Assembly (NCBI GenBank): GCA_951802195.1
Contig: OX637626.1
Location: 558,001-622,000, forward strand
DNA length: 64,000 nucleotides
Direction of reading: 5' to 3'
Source: Tausonia pullulans
Lineage: Eukaryota; Basidiomycota; Tremellomycetes; Cystofilobasidiales; Mrakiaceae
Below, in pieces: positions 57,074 to 64,000 of the stretch (positions within the stretch are counted from its first letter, which is position 1; every line of letters starts with the position of its first letter). The notes below the pieces were generated by a model. The model did no database searches. It was given only the letters and a program-made list of their open reading frames with translations, and had not been told where the DNA came from. Made by a program: the position numbers and the translations under genes.

Positions 57074-59172
57074 TTACTCTTCCTGGACGTAGTTTCCTGC
57101 GAAGTGAGCGGGAATCGTCAGCGCACGCCCCTTGACCTCAACTACAGAGACAGCGACGCACCCGGGAAGACACCCTGTCTGCCGTCGATACGGCCCGTCC
57201 ACCAGTCCTCAGTGTTGCCCGTCCGTTCAACCAGCTCGATCCGGTCGCCCGTTGAGAAGCTGAGATCTCCGGCGGCCTGGTTGTTTCGGGGCACGCGTAA
57301 GTTGATCCATCCCAAACTGCCCGTCCACAAGCGAGAGAACGCACCTGAGCCTCAAAGTCGAACAGAGCCACGACATACTTGACCGGCGGCGTCGCGCTGA
57401 AGCTTGGTTTCGCCTTGAGCGGCGGCGGGGGCGGCGCCCTCTTGGCCGATTGAGCGGCGGCGGCCCCCTCGTGCGCGGCGACGGACCCTCCGGGCGTGTA
57501 GGCCGGGGGGGCAGCGACCGTCCGGGATGGCGGTGGAGCAGCGACAGACTTCTCGAACGCTGAGGAAGAGCTCGACGGGGCGCGGACGGGAGGCGTGCGG
57601 GAGGAGACCGAGGAAGCTCGGCCAAAGCCCGAGGGGTGGCCGGCCATCATCTTGGCTGAAGAAGTCAAGGGTAGAGGATGTTAGATGGCAATCTTGTTCG
57701 CGCAAGGAAGTGTCGGGTTAGACGAACCGGTCGAGACCTGGCGCTGGACGATCTGGAGAGCCTCGATGCGCTCGGCCGTGTCGCCGATGGCGGCATCGTA
57801 GGTCTCGCTCAGGTCCTGCGAGAGTTCGTACTTGCCGTCTGAGAACGACTGGATCTTCTCGAGCATGAGGTAGAAGATGTTGAGCCTGTGACGGGACGCC
57901 AGGTCAGTCTAGCGTCTGTCCCTCGATGGGGGACACTTAACGACGCACTGCATGAAGTAGAAAGAATGGAAAAGCGGATCGATGAAGCGAGTCGAGAGAT
58001 GAAGGAACTGGGGGAGCTCCGTCTTGCAGAGCGTGTTGTAGTGCTCGTATTCGGCTGAGGCGGCCTCGAAGTCTTGCTCGTACTGCGAGAGGGCAAGAAG
58101 ATCAGGCGCGCTCAGACGATTGATGCTCACGCGACGCACCTTGAAGAGGTTCTTCTCATCACTCAGGCTCTTCTCTTTCTTGTCTCGGAGCTTGCTGTAC
58201 GAGTTGTTGTGCCGGTCGTAGTCCGTCAACTGGAGGGGAGGGGAGAAGAGCGTGTCAGCACTGCCCCTCACCTCAGTGCACCCCCCCTCCTCCACGGCGG
58301 CCGACGCCGGCATCTGCGTCCTCCCTCCTCCTTGGCCCCTCTCATTGCTGCTCGGCTCACCTTGTGCTCCCTCTTCGTGATAGTCTTCCTGATCTTCTTC
58401 AGGATCTCCTGCAGTTCCTTGCCAGGCCCAACGACCCTCGCGTCGATGAGCTCAATCTCCGGGCTGAGAGCGGTCCGAAGCTCCTCCATGAGACCTCGGT
58501 AGAGGCCGATGTTCTGGATGGTCGCCTCCGCCTGGGGATTCTTCCCGATCAGGTCGTACTCGCCGCCGATGGGCGTGAAGAGGGAGGAGAAGGCCGCCGC
58601 GAACTGATCGCCAGAGACGAGGAGGGCTGTCGGAGGGGGCGAGCGAGCGCGGGCGTCAGCGATGGACGAGGGACACAGACGGAAGTCGAAGCGGGCAAGT
58701 GAGAGACGCACAGAGCACGGCATCGCGGAAGACCTTGGAATCCTTGACGAGCTTCTCGCAGGCCGTCTCGATGACCTTGAACTTGCGCTCGTAGTCGTCC
58801 TGAGAGAGTGAAATGAGGGAGGCGGGGCGTCGGGCACAAGGCGGGAGAACGGAAGCAACGTCAGCGAGACAGACGGGAGAGCGACGCTCGGGCGGGGGAA
58901 GGGCGAGAAGGACGGACAAATTCGGGATCGTTGCTCTCTGGATAGAGGAGTAAGAAGCATGACAATCAGCAAGGAGCGAGCGACGAAAACATAGGCGAGC
59001 AGGCGGAGCGGGTAAGAGCATCGCCTGATCCGGACGAGACAGAGCGAGCGAGAGCCTTTGCGCTACGAGCTCTCTCCCTCGAGGTAGGAAGGGAGGACGC
59101 ACTCTTGGCCATGCCGACCCTGGAGGTGAGCATATGGGGTGCGCGCTGCGCCGACTTGATGAAGCCTTTCAT
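57074..59172 (-). CDS. RVS167: BAR-SH3 protein of the Rvs167/amphiphysin family
   Basis: Acts with Rvs161-type partners at the neck of endocytic pits, bending membrane and linking to actin. The N-terminus MKGFIKSAQRAPHMLTSRVG is the usual Rvs167/Hob1 amphipathic start. The BAR helices include DYERKFKVIETACEKLVKDS, AALLVSGDQFAAAFSSLFTP, AEATIQNIGLYRGLMEELRT, LQEILKKIRKTITKREHK, LTDYDRHNNSYSKLRDKKEK and LSDEKNLFKVRRV. YEQDFEAASAEYEHYNTLCK, ELPQFLHLSTRFIDPLFHSF and YFMQ follow. A Pro/Ala/Ser-rich linker leads to the SH3 domain: KYVVALFDFEAQ, AAGDLSFSTGDRIELVERTG and NTEDWWTGRIDGRQGVFPGN, then YVQEE at the very end (ALYDY-, WW- and P-x-NY-type ligand residues all present). About 420 residues in nine or so exons. 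The last exon holds only seven codons. Confidence 0.94.
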
Positions 59173-59495
59173 CGCAGGAAGGGAGAGTGAAGAGGGATGT
59201 GTTGGCTGGGTGGAGAGAGAGCGAGCGGACAGCGGACAAAGACGAGGCGACAAGCGGCAGTCGAATGTCCGCGGGCGTTGCCAAGGCAAGCAAGCCGCAA
59301 GCAGCCCTCGGTCTCCTCTTTCACTGTGCTTACGATGATAAGATTCGTCAACGTTGGCAGTTTAAAAGGTTGTCTTCGGTTCATCGCATCTCGTGCACAT
59401 TCTCCCCCTCTCCTCCTTTTCTGTTTCTCCCATTCTCCCTCCCTCAAGACTTGATGGTTCGGCCCGAGAGAGTTCGCGCGGGCAGATTCAGCTGC
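59173..59495. other. Intergenic region (323 bp)
   Basis: Between the BAR-SH3 start and the CCT7 stop, both minus strand. It should hold the BAR-SH3 promoter and the CCT7 3' UTR. Nothing else was seen. Confidence 0.5.
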
Positions 59496-62148
59496 TCATC
59501 TCCGGGGCATGCCCCGTCCCCGACCACGCAGCGCCTGTCCCGGAGCGCCCCTCGGCATAGGCGGACCCGCCTGGGGCTGGGATGGAGAGTGATATCAGCT
59601 TTCAACATCGGAAAGGCAAAAAGGAAGCGAGAGTGGACACACCTGCTCCGACTGGGGGTTGCGGACCGTCTCGTCGATGGAGAGAATAAGGCACGCCGCC
59701 TCAATCGCCGAGCTGAGCGCATTCGTCTTGACGAGACTCGGCTCCCAGACGAACTGGAGAAAGAGGTGCAGGCTTCAGCTTGGGAAGGAGAAGACGGAGA
59801 CGAGCGAGCTATCGCACCTTCTCCATGTTGTCCTTGACGCCCTCGCTTTCAATGTCGACACCGGCCCAAACGTCGCCCATGGCATGCCGCATGCGGAGCT
59901 TGTTGAGGACATCCGTCGCATCGAACCCGGCGTTGTCGCAAATCTGGCGAGGGATGATCTCGAGCGCCTTGGCGAGAGCGCCGATGATAAGCTGCTGCTT
60001 GCCCTCGATCGTCCGCGAGTGCGCTCGGAGGTAGGCCGAGATCTCCATCTGTGGCAAGGTGGGGAGTCAGTCAGCAAAGAGGCGACAGAGAGGACGTAAT
60101 CGCCCAAACCCACCTCGGTCGCTCCTCCACCGGCGACGACGTGCGAGTTCTTAATCGCCCGCTTGACAATCATGATCGAGTCGTGCAGCGAGCGCTCGAC
60201 CTCGGCGATGAACTGGTCTGCTCCACCACGGAGAATCATCGTGCAGGTCTTGGCGGCGTCGCACTCCTCAAACAGGTTGAACCGCTCGCCTCCAATCTGT
60301 CTCTCCTCGAACCGACCGCATCGACCGAGGTGCTTGGGCTCAATGTCGGAGCACGTGCTCTGGATCGAGCCTCCGACGGCCTGGACGACACGCTTGAGGT
60401 CGTCGGCAGCGACGCGACCGGCACAGAAGATGTCTCGGTCGGCGAAGTACTGAGTTGCGAGGTCACCGATCGGGAGCTTGGAGAGGACGACCTTGGCGCC
60501 CGTGGCAACGATGGCCTCAAGCTTCTGGTAGATGATGGTCCACTCGGCATCGACAATGGCTTGGTACTCCTGAAGGATGCAAGTGGTGGGTGGTTAGTCG
60601 CGTCACGCGCTGCCAACCAGCAGAGTGGAGTTTCGACTGACCGAGACCTCCGTGACCCGAACCTCGGCGTTGTCCTTCTCGGCCTTGAGTTCGAGCTCGA
60701 CGTTGAGGCAGAGTACGCTCGGGTTCTTGAAGCTCTTGGGCTGCTGCTCGAAACCGGCGTACGAGAACGTCTTCTTGAACGCGACACCCTTGACGAGGAG
60801 GGAGTCCTGCGAAGGTGTAAACAAAGTCGGTCAGCTCCCCTCTCTCTCGGCAGCAAGACTCCAACGGCGCCACGCACCTGCATTCCACCACCAGGAACCT
60901 TCTTGGTACCGATCAGGTTCTCGTCGAGGTCGTCCTGGTCGAGACACAGGACGGCGTCGACAACCATCTGCGAGAAGAAAGGCTTCTGCGAGTGGATGAG
61001 CTTGGACGACATGGAGGTAGCGGCGAGAAGGTGGAGGTGCTTCTTGAAGACCCTAGGAGAGCAACGAGGCGCGCGTGAGAGGTGAGGTCAATCGCCTGGG
61101 AGTAGCCAGTACAGGGCGAGGCGAATATGAACCGGAACGCACTCAGGGTTCGACTTGTCGATAGGGACGGCAAGCTCGTTGATCTTCTTGATGGCCTGTG
61201 AGTGATCAGCACAGAGAAAGTGGAATCAGTCGGTTGTCCCGGCGCAATCAAAGAGACGGGGAGGACGCGACGGGCTGGCGACGACCCCAGACGTACGAGG
61301 TTGGCTCCAGTCCTGAGGCCCTTCTCGATGACCCAGACTCCGACACCATCCTCAACAAAGGGCCGGATCTCCCTAAGGATCTCGCCAGCGAGAAGGACGA
61401 CCGAGGTCGTGCCGTCGCCGACCTCGGCGTCCTGGGCACGAGCGATGTCGACGAGCGTCTTCGCAGCCGGGTGGACAATGTCAAGGAGCTTAAGGATGGT
61501 GGCGCCGTCGTTAGAGATGGTGGCGTTACCCTGGATGAGGGGAGAGAAGGAGTGGGGGGGAGGAAGGAGAAGGGTGTAAGCGAGAGCTGAACAGAACCGG
61601 ACAGAATGTGGGAGAGACAGCGACGACGCGAGGAGGAAGTAAAGGGTGAGACGCGCTCCTCCCTCCACCGCACTTTCGCGTCTCTCCTCCACTGCAAGCT
61701 CGGTGCAGACTGAAGCCTTTGCAGGCGGTTTTCGACCACAGGCTGGCACGGGCAGCGAGAGAGGGAGACAAGAGACTCGAGCACTAACGTTACTGTCGAC
61801 AATAAGCTTGTCCATTCCACGGGGTCCGAGGGTGGTCGCGACGACGCTCGCGACACTCATGCAGGCGCTGATGTTGGATAGCAGCTGGGGGATACCCTGC
61901 GAAGTGTCGGTTCCCTCGCGGAGGAGGACGACCGTCGGTTGCTGCGATAGAATGACGCGTGTGGAAAGGGCAAGTGAGGCAGGGACGAGATCGTGTCAGC
62001 GCGACGGGGTCCAACTCTCGCGAGCAAAGAAGACAGCTGGCGAGGGTCGAGCGACCGCCACGTGTCCCGCAAGCTGGCATGGCGGCGTGGTTGGAAAGGG
62101 CTACCATCACAGGCGGTGACGTACCATCTGGGGGAGTCGGCTCTGCAT
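59496..62148 (-). CDS. CCT7: Chaperonin TRiC/CCT subunit eta (CCT7)
   Basis: One of eight subunits of the cytosolic double-ring chaperonin that folds actin and tubulin. The N-terminus MQSRLPQM plus [20 protein letters not shown] matches CCT7 (the PTIILLKEGTD-type start). ATP-site blocks are [38 protein letters not shown] and [20 protein letters not shown]. Then [59 protein letters not shown] and [20 protein letters not shown] follow. Next come [57 protein letters not shown] and [38 protein letters not shown] leads to the CCT7-typical Gly/Arg tail ending GRGRGMPRR. About 560 residues in 11 or so exons. The start at 62148 is followed after eight codons by the first intron. Confidence 0.96.
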
Positions 62149-63840
62149 CGTTGCGGAGGCGGCACGGGAAGGGAGAGAAAGAGAGGGAAGGGAGGTGAGG
62201 GTTGCAAGCCGCGTTGGTGGCTTTCGCGTTCTCGCGCTTTCCCAGCGAGACGCCGCGCATAGGCCTCGGCTCACCTATTCACTCCATCGCATGCATCTCA
62301 GATGGTCTCTGGCCCAGGAATTTTGCAGCGATGGCTGCTTCAGAGTGGGGTGACGCATGCGGCGAGAAGGTGAAAGGTGACCTCGCCAGATTTTGCATGC
62401 GCAACAGCAAACGTCAGCCTGTTCTCAATCCCACATCCGCAGACGCACTGATGACCAGCTCGCTATGAGTCCAGACACTCGAACAGGATTTTCCGGCTAA
62501 CACGAAGAGCACAATCAACTATAGGCCATGGGTATCTGGTTGGCTGTGGCAGTCGCTCAATGCCCAGACCAGCGCCATCGCGCAGCCCGGCTTGCAGCTG
62601 ATCAACAACTTCCGCCTGGCGACACAGTTCCTCCCCTCCCTTGGTAGTGCGAAGGCCTAGCTCCATTTTTCCAGTGCTCGTGGCAGACAGAGAACATGCG
62701 ATGGGCGATCCGATACGGTCTACTCATTGAGTCTGATCAGTGAGACCTCCGCTGACCGCGCCCAGTCTGGCCTGGCAGCCTTGCCTCCCGCACGCTTCCT
62801 TCCGCGAGCACAACACCTGAGTCTGCCGGAGAACAGAAAAAGTCCCCGTGCCGAGTGACGGCCGAGCGAGCTATCGAAGCAGTATGAACGAGTTCCGTGT
62901 GCTCGTCAGTGACGTTTGCTCGGGCCGCGACCGTTTGGGATGCGTGCCCGCCCGGTGCATGGCTGCGTCTGCGTGCTCGCTGTGGAGAGAGACACGCAGG
63001 TGCCGACATGGAGGGAGATGCGGACGAGAGGACAACGGAAGCCGTCCAGCAGGGAGATGGCGGGGCCAGGACCCGAACAGGCGCGGCCCCACGCCCCCTC
63101 GCGCGGACGGCCTCTCGAGCGAGCGCCGATGCAAGACGGGCATGCGGCGAATCCAACCGAGAAGCCAGCCAGGCAGCCAGCCAACGACCACCGTTCCAAG
63201 CCTCCCCATCCTTCCCTTCTCCCATCTCCCCCGTCCCCTCACCATCCCCTCTTAGACAGAGCGCTGTAGAGTCCGGTACGTACGCCATCCACCCAGATCC
63301 ATCAGGTGGCCGCCCTTCTCGCGGCCTCCCCGCCGCACTCCGCCCTGCGCCCTTCGCGCTCACTCGCCGGTTTCGGGAGCAAGAGAGCATCAGCTGACCT
63401 TCTTTCTCGTCTCCCTCGCTGCTTACTATCCTTCCCCTTTCTTCGCCGGCTCCCTCCCTCTCTCTGCCTCTTTCTGCCTCTCTCTGCCTCTCTCTCTCCC
63501 CCCTGGACGCGTCCACGACGATCCGGTCCACCCATCCATGCGTACCGATCGAACAGCATAGATCTTAGACGACCAAACGACCTGGCCCCACCCTCCTCCC
63601 CACCGCGCTCGCCCAGGCGACCCTCCCTTCCCCGCCTCACCCCTGCTCTTCCTCTCCATTCATCTTCCGCCGTTCCGTCCGCTCCTCATCCTCGTTCTCC
63701 TCCTCTTCGTCGGTCCCTCCTCTTCGGACTCGCTCGCTCAATTCGTTGCGCCCGCCCGCCCGCCCACCCATCCATCCCCACCCCTCATTCGCCCGTTGCG
63801 CGTTCGCCGTCCAGCGAAGCATCCCCCGCCCGCCAGGGAA
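62149..63840. other. Divergent intergenic region (1.7 kb)
   Basis: Between CCT7 (-) and the last gene (+). The part 62280-62720 is less GC-rich and holds a 67-codon minus ORF (62463-62666, MELGLRTTKGGEELCRQAEV...) with no recognised domain. ORFs at 62737-63531 run in all frames and are rich in Arg/Pro, so they look like shadows. From 63400 to 63830 the + strand is almost pure C/T with a threefold 10-bp unit; it is the leader or promoter of the last gene. Confidence 0.5.
63461..63490. repeat. Three 10-bp units TCTCTGCCTC
   Basis: Three consecutive copies (the middle one with one change, TTTCTGCCTC), in the C/T-rich leader of the last gene. Followed by TCTCTCTCCCCCC. Confidence 0.85.
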
Positions 63841-64000
63841 TGCTGGATTCCGATCACCACGGCCCTGAATCGCTCATCCCCAAAGACCTCTGGGTGAGTC
63901 GCCGCTCGTCTCGACGTGTTGCTTTACCTGCTGGAACCTTGTTGAACTTGTCCCACACTCCTCCCCATCGCGTGGTGTCGCAGACCCCAGCTCCGAGCCC
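63841..64000 (+). CDS. First exons of an unrecognised gene, cut by the window edge
   Basis: MLDSDHHGPESLIPKDLW is followed by a consensus donor (GTGAGTCGCC) and, after a short intron ending TGTCGCAG near 63983, by ACCCCAGCTCCGAGCCC (Thr-Pro-Ala-Pro-Ser). The start follows a long C/T-rich leader. Too little remains to name it. Confidence 0.55.

Noticed and set aside
62737-63531. 264-codon minus ORF rich in Arg, Gly and Glu
   Set aside because: All six frames are open here; the stretch is GC-rich promoter-like DNA beside a C/T tract.
1-64000. CRISPR arrays, insertion sequences, LTR or Polinton-like elements
   Set aside because: No regularly spaced repeats, no transposase, reverse transcriptase, integrase or capsid motifs, and no long terminal or inverted repeats were seen by eye.

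Overview
The window looks like nuclear DNA of a basidiomycete yeast, most likely a red yeast of the Sporidiobolales (Pucciniomycotina). The evidence is GC-rich, compact DNA, genes cut by many short GT-AG introns (about 60-150 nt) with CTNAC branch points, C/T-rich leaders, and fungus-only families (Urc1, Urc4, Rrn7, Get3, a fungal Puf). The clade is inferred. I found no rRNA, tRNA, CRISPR array, virus-like element or transposon.

Layout. 1-5.3 kb: a Gfo/Idh/MocA oxidoreductase cut by the left edge (-), an unrecognised possible mitochondrial protein (+), a STRAP-type WD40 protein (-) and a small helical protein resembling Mediator Med11 (-). 5.6-14 kb: a CNNM/Mam3 membrane protein (+), the uracil-catabolism protein Urc4 (-) and the Pol I initiation factor Rrn7 (-). 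14.2-21.5 kb: Elongator subunit Elp1 (+) and the tail-anchored-protein targeting ATPase Get3 (-). 22.5-29.7 kb: a BET double-bromodomain protein with a 502-residue Pro-rich head (+) and a membrane-anchored GH15 glucoamylase (+). 30.7-34.9 kb: a long Ser/Pro/Gln-rich protein of unknown role (-), then about 3 kb with no convincing gene. 37.9-45.3 kb: a Puf4-type Pumilio protein (+), ribosomal protein S29 (+) and a mitochondrial alpha/beta hydrolase (-). 45.7-52.2 kb: one long multi-exon gene (+) whose layout fits the meiotic chromosome-axis core family Red1/SYCP2. 52.8-62.1 kb: Urc1 (-), a small mitochondrial protein (-), an Rvs167-type BAR-SH3 protein (-) and chaperonin subunit CCT7 (-). The first exon of an unrecognised gene (+) starts at 63.8 kb.

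Functional links. URC1 and URC4, two core genes of the non-reductive uracil catabolic route, lie about 42 kb apart on the same strand. RRN7 and ELP1 are divergent over 173 bp. Several genes contain extremely short exons that a gene finder would miss: 7 nt in the glucoamylase, 10 nt in RPS29, 13 and 18 nt in GET3, 19 nt in the CNNM gene and 23 nt in the oxidoreductase. The RPS29 start codon is itself split by an intron.

Gene ends come from hand splicing. Where a reading frame joins perfectly across junctions this is stated; elsewhere internal exon borders are approximate.
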